Notes under the pieces: model-generated
What the model was told of the DNA's origin: nothing
Database searches by the model: none
Seen by the model: only the letters and a program-made list of their open reading frames with translations
Shown: piece after piece, positions 26,263 through 40,288 of the stretch
Layout: the number at the start of each line of letters is the position of its first letter
Numbering within the stretch: position 1 is the first letter of the stretch
Source: Osedax fenrisi
Taxonomy: Eukaryota; Annelida; Polychaeta; Sabellida; Siboglinidae
Assembly: GCA_964019155.1 (NCBI GenBank)
Contig: OZ025239.1
Coordinates: 104,156,298 to 104,220,297, forward strand
DNA length: 64,000 nucleotides
Direction of reading: 5' to 3'
Program-made: the position numbers and the translations under genes

Positions 26263-28007
26263 TTAACCTTTTCTCTTGCATACATGATAGTGTTCCGTTG
26301 CATCCACTTTGAAATATCGAACCTTTGTTTTAAGTTAGCTTTGATATCTTTTAGCATGGATGTAACCTGTATATTTATTGTTAACTACAATTCACAATAA
26401 TATAACAGTATATATATACGTATATATACGTATATGTAGAGAAAAGTGTAAACACACTGTTTTAGTAAGATATCGCTTAATTATAATGTTAATTTAGATA
26501 TTTTAAATTAAATTAGTAAGTCCTCGAACAATATTTGACAATATACGTGACAATATTTGATATTAATTTTATAATTTAGTTCATTATTTCTAATGAATTA
26601 GTATATTAAAGGCATTACATGGTTAAATATTTATTTCTATATACATATATATATATATATGTTTTTTGTTGTTATAATTATGGTAATGAATATTATGTTA
26701 TTTATATAATTTTATATTTATATAGGTAAATAATTCAAATTAATATAAATACTATCAATAACTGAGCAACTCAGTTATTGTAATTAAATACACCTCGATA
26801 TATAATCTACATTAAACATAACACTAAACATAACATAACGATAATCTATCGATTAGAAGCCGCTCTTATATTAATGAATCCATATTTTAAAGAGAGCCAA
26901 TTATTTGTCTATTATTACAAAAAATTATATAAAATTATTACTAAATATTATTTAAGACATATTAATATGCCTGAATGGTATTTTAACTAATTCATACTGC
27001 CTGCTCATATGACGCTATAGCCGGTTGTTTTAAATTATTCATTAGTTATTAAATGTTTAATTAAATAAATAACAACCAATAACCCAGGAAACACATACTT
27101 TTTCAATCCGTATTAGATCCGGATTGCATCTGGATTAATTTCGGATCAAGATAAATGTATCCGGATCCTGATTTAATCCGGATTAAATTTGAATCATAGG
27201 ATCCAAAAATATAATTTTAATTAAAAATTAATTATTTTTACAATATACAAAGTTTGATGTTTTATAAATGAAGATTATTATATATTTAATATATTAAATA
27301 TACGAATATATATTATATTTGAGATTATATAATCTCAAATTTGTTTAATAATTATTTGATACGAATTATATCCAGATTGGATTCGAATAAAATGTCGGAT
27401 TTAACCTTACATTTGTTCTCCTTTGAAATCCGAATTCAATCCGGATTATAATCCGGATTCAATCTGGATCATAATCCGGATTCAATTCGGATTTCAAAGT
27501 AGCCTAAATACTCGACTTTGATCCGGATCTATAATTCGGATTGAATCCGGATTAATATTGGATTGTGTTTCCTGGGAACATACTATTATTCCTATATTAA
27601 TATATGTAAATTGTATCCTGTTAATATATCATACACTTATATTTATTAATATTAATTACATGAATATAATCTATATATGTAAGTATACTTACATATATAT
27701 ATATATATATATTGAACTGCCTGTGTGGCTCAGTGGCTAATGCGTACAAGCAGTAGGACACGGGTTTGAGCCTCGTCCGGACCATTAATTAATTTTATAA
27801 AATAGGTCTTAACATATTATTTAGAAGTGATCTTATATAATTGTGTATAAATAAATGATCGGCTCTCATTAAAACCACGGATGCCTTAACATGAGAGCGG
27901 CTTTGAAGGGAAATTAGAGCCATATATGGTTATAAGTTAAAACTTCATCTAAGTTCCTGGATGGGATGAAAGGACTCCACCAAATAAAAATAACAATAAC
28001 AATAACA

Positions 28008-28047
<40 letters not shown>

Positions 28048-29431
28048 TTACGTATACTTACATATCTGTACACATATAGATTATATATCATAATCTACAC
28101 ATCCACATGTAGTATACTATAGCATAACTATAACTATTTAGCGGAATAACTATTCAAATTAAACTATAAGGAATATCATTTTGTCAAATAAAATATTAAT
28201 ATATTATTATAATAATTAAATTGTACTCATATATGAATACAATTTAATATATATGAAGTTTTATATATCGGTACGTATATTATACGTCGTATAATCCTAT
28301 TCAATTATTTTATTTCGATATTACACTCGGAAGTAGGTCTTCACACGAATTTAAAATATATTTATATCGTTATTGTTACGTATTATTCTTCAAAAGTAAT
28401 GTAATATTAAAAATTACATATGTAATTTTTATAATCTAATTTAATCGATAAACAATAAATTAATCATTAATCATTAACTCTCAAATTCAATTCGAAAATC
28501 GCAATATTTAGTAAAAGGTATTACCATGTTACCGAGCCATTATTAAAAATGTTGGACCATCTATCGACATGACTATATTTATCACATGATGCGATTTATA
28601 CGCTTTTCTCAATTGTCATATATTGGCTATAGCCTCATATATTAGTTATAACTTCAAGGCGTCAACTTCTATATTCAGAATTATCTCGTCTATCGTTAAA
28701 ATAGCGATGAAAAATATTATTTATATAGTTTTTCATTATTATTATTATCACATATTACATAATTTAACATATTATCTATAGATATGTTAACCGCGGTTTC
28801 CCAAATAACCCACAGTCATTTAATTTTGAAATAAGTTTGTTCAATATCGAGAATATAATAATTACACAATCGTATACATACACATACACACACACACATA
28901 TATACATTCACACCTACACGATAGCTAATATACAGACAAATTATTGAAAATAATGAAAAGTTCAAATGAAAATCAAAGATGAAAACTATAATTATAATGT
29001 ATTACTCAATGATTATTGTCTATTATATTACAATCTATGTAAATATACACTAAACAATATCGATAACGTGGGCAAGCGTACTTTTTGGTTCGATATATTA
29101 TAACAATAATAATAGACTCAAATTTTTGTAAAAATCCATTAAAAGTGTATCAATGTAAGCACTCTTAACGTAAGACGTCGTACGTCGTACGTTTACATAT
29201 TTAAAATAAACCTCACTCATTTCTGTTCTGTGATAATACTTCTGAACGTACATACGAGTAACTGCGTACTTCATGAATTTTGTAACCACGTATTCACATT
29301 CCTCATTCCTTGGTTTCTTTATCAGCGGATTAATAAATAATTTGTTTATAAAATATCGAAAATCTGGTCCCATATAACCGACAATATTGTAGATCATTGT
29401 GAATATTTGGTAGTTCGCCAGAGTTCTATCG

Positions 29432-29468
<37 letters not shown>

Positions 29469-29770
29469 TATAGTATGGATTATATTACATAATAAATGTA
29501 TGTATAATCATACTTATAATAATAATAATAATTATAATAATATATTTAATAAAATATTATAAAAAGTAAGTTAATTATAATTATTTTATTTATTTAAAAA
29601 CTAAAATTAATCTAAATATTAAAATATCTCACTATTATTAAAATTAATAACTTGTTACATGGAAGGCTAGACATTAACTTCTAAATGATTAATGTATACT
29701 TAATTATTATTATATGATTTATGAAACGTATACATTGAAAAAATCTATATAATTAGATATTTTAATTTAT

Positions 29771-29805
<35 letters not shown>

Positions 29806-31372
29806 TGTTACATTTATATATCTATATAATAAGTTAAGTAAAATAAATAAACCGGTTTGAAGTTCTTTCTAAAAGATTCACAAGAATTTTGAAGTAATTA
29901 TCCGGAGCATACGAGATAATAATTGTGCTATCATTAACTAGCGGCTTTCCCATTTTTTTTAATTGTTTGTTGAAATAATCATCCCATGGTATCCTCTATA
30001 ATGATATTGATAGAGTGCATTTTTAAATATAATAGATTCATATAAACTAAATATTATGAAATAGAAATAGGTATAATACTGTACTTGAGTAGCCTACTTA
30101 CTAACATCAGTTACGTGTGTTTTTAATGTCTTCAGAGTGTATTTCTTGTATGTTCGGCTATCCATATCATAAACATTGCCACTCCTAGCCTATATGTGTG
30201 TTTATGTGTGTATGTACTTTACATTGATATATGTATGATTCTTAAGAATATAAATATTAGTTAAATTAAAAAGTTATCATTAAATTAGCACGTATATTCT
30301 CATATATTGTACAACTTTATAAAAAACCTGATGATTTAATAAGCATATATGTATACAGGCAAGCTAATTTATTTATATCATATTTTACAACGATATCACT
30401 TATATAAATGTAATAATTGGATATATATTTACTCGATATCATAATAGTAAAGGTATGTCCAGTGAATATGAATAGATTAAGATAAGGATCTCGTATTAAA
30501 GAAATCTACCGCTGAAAGTTTCTTTTCGAATTCGATAATATCTTTAGCATCTTGTCTCAACAAATTTTCTTTTCTCATAAGTCCTACTGTACCAACAATG
30601 AAATCTTCGTATCTCTTCAAAAAATCGTTGTTTCTATAATTACCCTTGCTACCAAGATTCATGAATACTTGATCGATCTATTACAAATGAGAATAGTTAC
30701 AACGTTGTTATAATGTAATCATATATTTATAATCTATTTTTCTTTGTAATAGTATACACTATATAATTGTATATCGATGTTGTCTCGATAAACAGTATAT
30801 CTTTTATGATTACCATGGTAATGCCATGCATGGCATACCATGCATGGCATATCCCAAATATTTTAATATATATATAATATATATATATTATATACATATG
30901 TCAATATGTGTTATATATGTTAATATATATAATATACAGTCAACTCCCGATAAGTCGGACTCGCAAGGGACTGGGAAAAGTGTCCGACTTAGCGAGATGT
31001 CCGACTTATCCGAGATTTAGAATTACATGCAAATAAGACATGAGATGCGTAGCGTGAGTTAAAGGGTTAACGAAATGTGGAATTATGCAACAATCAACAA
31101 CTTAAAATGTTATATTCAATAATATTACTTACTAAAATTATAATATTCATTATTTAAAGTAAACATTTCTGACAATTTATAAAAAGTCCGACTTATCCAG
31201 TATAAAAATCATAAAAATGACTATAATATGTGTCCGACTTATAGAAAAGTCCGACTTATCCAATCCAACTTATCCGACTTATCCGATTAATTTAACATGG
31301 AACTAGATACAAATCCTACCAAACCAACTAAATGTGTCCGACTTATCCGTAGTCCGACTTACCGAGAGTTGA

Positions 31373-31454
<82 letters not shown>

Positions 31455-32980
31455 ATATTATTATTTTTATTATTATGATTCCTTTCATCCAATACATAAA
31501 CTTAAATGAAGTTTTTATTTATAATCAACTATCAATATAATATAATGGCATCCGCGAATTTTAATGAACACCGATTATTATATGTATAAACTTATATAAA
31601 ATGACTTTTACATATTTAATAATATATATTATGTTAATCATATATTAATATTATAATAGATACAATATGTTAGCTCTAATATATTAGCTCTTAGATATAT
31701 AAAAATATTGATGCATTAATAATATCTATAACAAATAATAATAATAGATGCAATAAGTATGGACATTAAAGTAATGCCGATACTATACGAGCAGCGATAT
31801 TGCTATATATAACTAATATATAATTATGATTACACTAATAACGATTAAGTACGCATAATTACTAAAATAATATATATAATAAATTATCGTTAACATATTG
31901 GTTTAAAAAATTCGAATAAAAAAGAAGAAAAAATGTAAAATAATTTTAAACTTATTTTAAAATAATCCACAATAAAGATTTCTGTACATCGCTATAGCGA
32001 TTATAGGCAATCGTAATTGTGATATTATTGGTAAGCTAACGTGTAATCTATATATAGACGGTTGTTCTTTGTCGAGTTGTACGAATTGATTGAAGAACGT
32101 ATGGACGTTCAATGTTCTCAAATGAAACGACAGGTCAAAAGTATCCGCATTACGTTCATCGAAATACGTCATTATCATTGGAAACAAATTATCTATAATA
32201 ATGTATACATTAAAAATGTACACATAGGTATATATTTTATCGGGCGTATTTTGTATATAAGTACTTATATACGTATAAATATATTCATAATTTATTATTA
32301 TCAAATAACTATATTAGAATATTTATTAGAGTACTATATATATATATATATATATTTATATAAATACATATACATACACTGTTAAAAATAAGGGTATAAC
32401 ATTATTAATTATATGGTATAACATATGGAAATACGAGTTATACCATACAATTACGTTAAATGGTATAAGATCACATATTATATGGTATAGCATTTGATTT
32501 TTTTAGTTATACCATATAGTTTAATTGAAATGGTATAATATCACACATTATATAGTATAACATTTGTTTTTTTAGTTATACCATATAGCTTAATTTAAAT
32601 GGTATAAGATTACGAATTATATGGTATAACATTCGTAATTTTTAGCTCTACCATTAGCTATTAAATATAATGGTATAACTTTATGAATTATATGGTATAC
32701 AATATGGAAATACCAGTTATACCATAACATTTTAAAATTATGTTTATATTTGATTGAAAATAAAATGTATAAGAAATATAATTCATAATAGTATCCTTCA
32801 TAATATCCTTAATATAACAGTCTACTTATTGTTGTGTTATATTATTACAGACATACATTTATTGCTTCTAATTGCAATTAAACTGGTTTTCAGAAACTAT
32901 ATAGATTCCCCCTATAGGGAAATATGTATACATATACATATTTCCTATATTTTATATACAAATACTTATAATTATTCGAG

Positions 32981-33034
<54 letters not shown>

Positions 33035-33129
33035 ATTCCATTTTATTTATTAACATATTTTATTTCCACTCTACACTCAACATGAGAAGCATTTATTGTT
33101 CATTACAATATACATAAGGTATTTATACT

Positions 33130-33171
<42 letters not shown>

Positions 33172-34435
33172 TATATAATATTATATATAATAATATACAA
33201 TTTTATAATATATAATTTTATAATATATTTATATATTATTTATAATATATAATTAAATTGTTAGAATATAATTATATAATTATATATATATATGTTATAA
33301 CGTCAAAGTTGTAGATATATCGATTAATGTAATATACATTTAAATCTATTTAGCATTATGTAACAGAAATCGATATATCTACATTAAAACTTTAAACTAT
33401 AGTTCATCTATAGATGTCGGTGTCTCGCTCTGTGTTAATTGCATAGCCATCCGTGTAAATGTTTGTTTTTCTGGTATTTTATATTGTTATCGTCTGTAAA
33501 GTATATTTCGTTATTTTTCTATAGAATAAATTCCACTCGGTGAGATTGCCTCATTATTAGGTTTGCATCTCATTGGGTAGGTACTATTATTATTATTATT
33601 ATAATTAGTATTATGTTATATTATTATTATGTTCAACAGGTCTTTGCATTGATTAATAAACTGTATTAGAACATTCACTTTATTACATATATATATTATA
33701 AAATTATGATAACTATATGCTATATATTAATATGCAGGAAACTGAAGAATTATTTGCAGAATTTCAAATTTGACTTAAAATATTAGTAAAAATATTTAAA
33801 AAATATTTTACTTAAAAACTGTCGGAGAGGAATAGTGAGTTGATGGGATGAAAAAGCATATAACGTATATATAAAAATATATAGACGAATATATTGATGT
33901 ACTAGGTGCGCTACTACGCAAACTGACCAAACAGGTAATTTAGTTATCTAATTAATAACATTAGTTAAATATCTATATAACATAAATATGCAATTATATT
34001 TTATTAGTCCATGGATTGTATACTATATATATATATATCCATATATGGTCAATTATTTATTTTATTTTTAACACACAATGTAATTAAATTTAAATAATAT
34101 TACTAATAGGTATATATATATAAATAATGTTAACTGTTGTACACATATTATCAATATCCTTTTATCCTTAATCAAATATAGATTAAAAAGTGTATAATTA
34201 AATATATAATATAATATTTCCTAAAATAGATGATGGAATATTATATTTTATGATGGGAGTTTGCGAATTATTGAAAAATGATTTTACAATGAAAATAAAT
34301 ATAAGGTTACTTAATAATTACTTAATAACTATAGATTTAATATAATAGTTATTTTATGATTTTTCGTATGCTAATTCAAAAGTATAGTATACCTTCAAAG
34401 ATTTTCCAAAGGACTTCGCAATATCTTTGATACCT

Positions 34436-34497
<62 letters not shown>

Positions 34498-34682
34498 CTG
34501 CAGTAATTAATATAATATATTGGATTTTTCTAATTACAATTCTAAAGTATATTTTATATAGTATTATCATATATATATATATGATATTAACTGTATAAAG
34601 TTTCTTATAATATACATATTTGTACTATTATATAATATACAATATTATTATATACTCTAGTATACTATATACTCTAGTATAC

Positions 34683-34751
<69 letters not shown>

Positions 34752-35781
34752 TACTTATATACATATTTGAATTTTAATTGCAGGAAATAATGACTCCATA
34801 TATCAGAAAAGAGAATGCTTATTATGTGTGTCGATAATTGTTTGGTTTTCGTTCAAAATAATTTATTTCGTATTTTATTAAGTGGTATTGTTAATTTTAT
34901 TTGTTTCATAACATGTCCTACAAACATTAATTGTTTATATAATTTTGTATCACGTTATTTATTTTAAAATATATCTGTTAATTAACAATATTGTTACACC
35001 AAAATATGTGGTTTTTATTAAATAAATTATCATTATAAATGTTGATTCCATATATAAATTAATAATATAGAATAGTAAGTTATTATAAATACTGGTATAA
35101 ATTTAAATAAAATATTGTATAACTTTTAATAAATTATGATATAACTTTAAATAAAATATAGTATAACTTTTAATAAATTATGGTATAACTTTATATAATA
35201 TATGGTATAACTTTATATAATATATGGTATACATTTTAATAAATTATGGTATAACTTTAAATAAAATATAGTATAACTTTTAATAAATTATGGTATAACT
35301 TTATATAATATATGGTATAAATTTTAATAAATTATGGTATAAATTTATATCAAATATGGTATAACTTTTTATAAATTATGGTATAACTTTATATAATATA
35401 TGGTATACATTTTAATAAATTATGGTATAACTTTATATCAAATATGGTATAACTTTTTATAAATTATGGTATAACTTTATATAATATATGGTATAAATTT
35501 TAATAAATGATGGAATAACATTATATCAAATATGGTATAACTTTTTATAAAATATGGTATAACTTTATATAATATATGGTATAAATTATGGTATAACTTT
35601 ATATAAAATATGGTATAACTTTTTATGAAATATGGTATAACTTTTTTAATTAGTTATACCGTAAATGGTATACCAGGACGCCATGGGGTTATACCATTTT
35701 TTAATCAATGTTATACCATTTATTTCTAACAGTGTACCTATACTGCTCTAGTGTGTTTGACGCCTAGGCAAGCTTGCCAAC

Positions 35782-35817
<36 letters not shown>

Positions 35818-38800
35818 CGAAAATCATAATATTTTGAACATTCTTTTGCTATGATGCATCACATGATCAATATTATATTGCTATATAATTAATATAAATA
35901 ATATAAATAATATATTAATTGGTCATTTTGTAAATAATATAACTTCAATATTTACTTAAACAAGTATGTATACATATATATGATATATCATCAAGGAAAC
36001 ATCATAGGCTGTAGATATATTTTGTATTGATATTAAATTATAATTATAAATATATATTATTTATATAATATATACAATATATACTATAGTAAATATTAAT
36101 TAATGTTCGATATATAAAGTTATATATATATATATATATATGTATACATTATTATTTCTATTTTAGAAACAAGTAATTTAGATGCCATATTCTTTTGTAT
36201 TGGCATCATATTTGGCTTTGTTGCATTAGTAGTATATTTATACAGTAAAAAGAGTGAAGGTATACCTATAGGTCAAGTATTATATATATATATATATATA
36301 CATGAATAACACATGTAATTACACATTTAAATGTATTCTTCACCATGTTTTCTATTATATAATAGTGATATCACAGATTATTATAATATATCGAATCGAA
36401 TTTGCAAAATATAACCTTCTATCTCTCATAACACAATACATCTTAAAGTCTATTATAACATTGTATACATATACAGCATCGTATATCATATGTTATTATA
36501 TAACATATATATATATATATATATATGAATAATAGTGTATACGTAGAAAATAAGTGTAAACTATATGATAACTACGTGTATGTAAGACATGTAAGTTCGT
36601 ACATTTAAATAAGTACCTCGTTAATTCTGATCTTTACGATCATCGTATTAGAAATATCGTATATATATTTATATATTTTTCATAATTATATAATATATAA
36701 TTTGCCTATATCTGATAGAACAATCATAATGATGATATTACGTATGGATGGTAACCTCCGAGTCTGTATATAGTCAATATTAATTCTGCGTAACCGTGCA
36801 GATTTATTTCGGCCTCATTCATACAAGAGTTGTAAAAGTATAGTACCTTTTGAACAGCTCTAGCTTTAACGTCTGATTTTGTTTTTCCGTTAATCAAGTC
36901 TATAGTAATATAATAAATATATATATATATATATATATATATTAGATAAACTAAACAATACGTATTTTATAGCTCGTATAATAAATCATGTATATCTCAA
37001 AAACATACACGTAACATACGAAATACTAACCGGCTCTTCTCTTGTGTGTACGCTTTGAATACATGTAGGTTTCTCTGTTGATCCTGGTTGTAGGCTTAAC
37101 TTTGTGATAGTTGGCCCAGTTACCACACGCGTATTCGTAGAAATTATCGCATGGATCGATTCTTAGGTTTCGATATTTCAACATTTTTGCGGCTAGATTA
37201 ATTTCATGATATTTATATATATATATATATATTATGTTTTACGGTTTTGTGTTTTATATGCTTAACTTCGATTAGTTTTATGTGGTATTCGAAAGAGTAA
37301 ATACTAATCTCCGTAATTAACATTGTAATTTAAATTAAATAGAATATATATATATATATATATATTATTTTATTTTATTTGAAAATATAATAATGTTTAT
37401 GCTCTTCCTTGCCATGTTTATGCAAGCATGTTATTATATATCTCAGATATAAGTTGTAAACTTTGACATAAATAAATATATGAAGAGAATGAACTTGGAA
37501 ACAATTAAAGTTAATGTGTTTATCAATACACTATAATGTACTGTAATGAATTGTGTATATATATATATATATATATATATGCTCATATGCAAAATGTACG
37601 TATTATTATAATACTATAGTATATATATATTAATATATTAATACAATTATATTATAATAATATAATACATTTATATATATATATATATTATAATTTAAAA
37701 ATAATGATTATATGAACTCATAAATTTAAAAATTCAAATTGTACAATTCATGAATAGTGTATATGCACTTGATTGTAACGAGCAGTCGTTCAGCATGTCG
37801 TGCACCTATAGGTGTGTATTATACGTTCAATATATTTGTAAAATAAATAAAGTATGAGATAAATAATCCTAAATTAAAAATTAAAAAAAATAAATAATCA
37901 TTAATGATATATAATTATATTAAATCGAAAAGTTATTCATTTAACAGTTATTCAACTAGAGATAGGTATCTGTTACATGAAAACATTACTTTCTTTAAGA
38001 GTCAATACCAACTTAAGTTACACACATAATGTCTATGTAATACTTAATTTGATTATATCTAGGTTATATATTATATGTCAATTATACTATAGTATAGGGG
38101 AGAGCGTGGCAGGTTGAGCCGGTTTTTATAAAAACATATGTATCTTATAATGTTATGATTATATTTTAATAAAATAAAGTGCATAAGATATATATAGTTT
38201 ATGATCAATTAAAAATATTCATAAATCAGTGTAATGATAAATAATTAATTTTATAATTACATTTATATTTTTTTTTAATTTGGCTCAACCTGCCCCATCT
38301 AATGGGGCAGGTTGAGCCAGGTAGAAAAAATGCGAACTTAAAGATATATTTAATAAATAAACATAGTTATATATTTATATTTATTAGTTATTTAACAAGT
38401 ATATGCACCAAGATTAATATCAAAACTAATGAAACTTTTAAGGCGAAAGGTTATATTAGGAGAGAGGAGAAGATTCTCTATGTTTTAATCCAGCATATAA
38501 ACCAATTATTTAATTATTTAAAATAATTACTCAATTATATATTTAATTAATTAGATTATTATTATTATTTAAATAAGTCATTAATTAATTAAATAAATTA
38601 ATACATAAATATGTTTAATGATAAACGAGGCAGATTGACCATATATGGTCAACCTGCCCCGTTTTACTATGGTCAACCTGCCCCATATCACTAGTATATA
38701 TAAAAGTAATATAATTAATTTGTATGTGATAATTTTTGAATTATTTATTTTATAATATATAGTATATTAAATATACTTTATTTATATACCATTAATACTG

Positions 38801-40193
38801 CTATGTTATTACAAAATATATAATAATATCAAATTTAAACTTACTGTCCTACTAATGAGATTTTCATAAAATATTAATAATTAAATAATATTTTAATTAG
38901 TTAAAATAAATAATTTTTGAGTTGTTATACTAATGCTAAATATAATTGTGTATACATGTATTAAAAATTGCATTAAGATATTTATTAAGAGCAGAAATAA
39001 TTGAGATGGCTCAACCTGCCCCTATGGTCAACCTGCCCCGCTCTCCCCTATTATTATTAGTAATATATATTATTAGTAATATATATATATATTTATATAT
39101 ATTAGTGTTCGAAATGAACCCGAACTGAAGCTCACATTAAAAAATATAACGGTCACGGACCGAACTGAAGCTTTGTTTAAAACGAACCCGAACTATTATT
39201 TAATTACAATCCACGACCTAACCGTTGATATACATTGTCAATTTAAAAATTTAAAAACAAAACTGTATATCTTTATTAATTCTATATTATCATAGATAAA
39301 CCAATAGAAAATACAATATGAATTATATTATGAGTATTATATTATACTAATAATAATTATATAATTATTAGTATTATATATTAGTTTTATTTTACATCAT
39401 TAGAAACATTTATAATTTGTATTTAAAATAGAGATTTGTCAGATATTTTAAAGTTGAATTAAATAAACAGGTATTAGTTTGCGGGTGTACATCCCGTCTG
39501 GATATTAATATAGGTATTAGAATAATATTTAGAAGTGATCTTATTTAATTAAAAATAAATAAATGATCAGCTCTCATTAACATAATTGATGCTTTAACAT
39601 TAGAGCCATATGGTTATAAGTGAAAACGTCATCTAATTTCATGGATAGGATAAAAGGTCTCTACCAAATAGAATAACAATAACAATAACAATATTATTAA
39701 TAAGGCTTCTAAGCTTCAATTTTTGTTAAGTTTAGAAGCAAGTTCAAACTATTCCACTTATTTATGAAGTAGGTTCGAACTCTTGCATTATTTTACAAAT
39801 GAACTTTTAACTATACATTTTGTTTGAGTGAATTCGCTTAAGCTTGAATTCGCTTAAGCTTCGAAGCACCAGTAGTTGGGTTCATTTCGAACACTAATAT
39901 ATATATATATATAATTAGTAGCCGTATACTGTATATAATGTATATATATAGTATATAATAGTATTATAAAATATGCATTAATATAAGATAATTTATCAAA
40001 ATATAAGTGTTCACCGAGAACAACTATTGGTGTAGATTATACTCTAATATGTCTAATACACACATTAGTTTACATTATAATTAATTAATTAGGTTTTAAT
40101 ATATTTAATATAAATATGATTTAATATTTATAATTATATATCACATTTATTATAAATTGTATACAAACTCAAATATCCCTTGTATATACATGT

Positions 40194-40288
<95 letters not shown>

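Larger units (their letters stand above)
32377..35734. mobile_element. 3.36-kb TIR element with iterated tatggtataac arrays
   Basis: The left end CACTGTTAAAAATAAGGGTA and the right end, which reads inversely as CACTGTTAGAAATAAATGGT, are flanked by TA. Both ends carry arrays of tatggtataac-type units. The interior is about 2.3 kb of AT-rich DNA with (TA)n tracts and two short exon-like segments. The TA duplication suggests a Tc1/mariner-like transposition mechanism; no transposase is recognised. It lies in the M13 intron between 36756 and 32192. Confidence 0.7.

Noticed and set aside
27726..27772. tRNA-like A and B boxes as a genuine tRNA gene
   Set aside because: The cloverleaf is not completed, an unrelated body and an (AATAAC)n tail follow, and a second diverged copy exists: a SINE.
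31303..31497. Open frames of repeated Ile-Tyr across (TA)n tracts (also at 29440, 32990, 34440, 61200)
   Set aside because: They are direct translations of TA microsatellites with no start logic or domain.
32754..33035. 93-codon Leu/Ile-rich ORF in the TIR element as a transposase
   Set aside because: No DDE/D or DNA-binding motif, and it ends in TA-repeat translation.
35080..35690. Tandem array as a CRISPR array
   Set aside because: Units are contiguous with no unique spacers, and the genome is eukaryotic.
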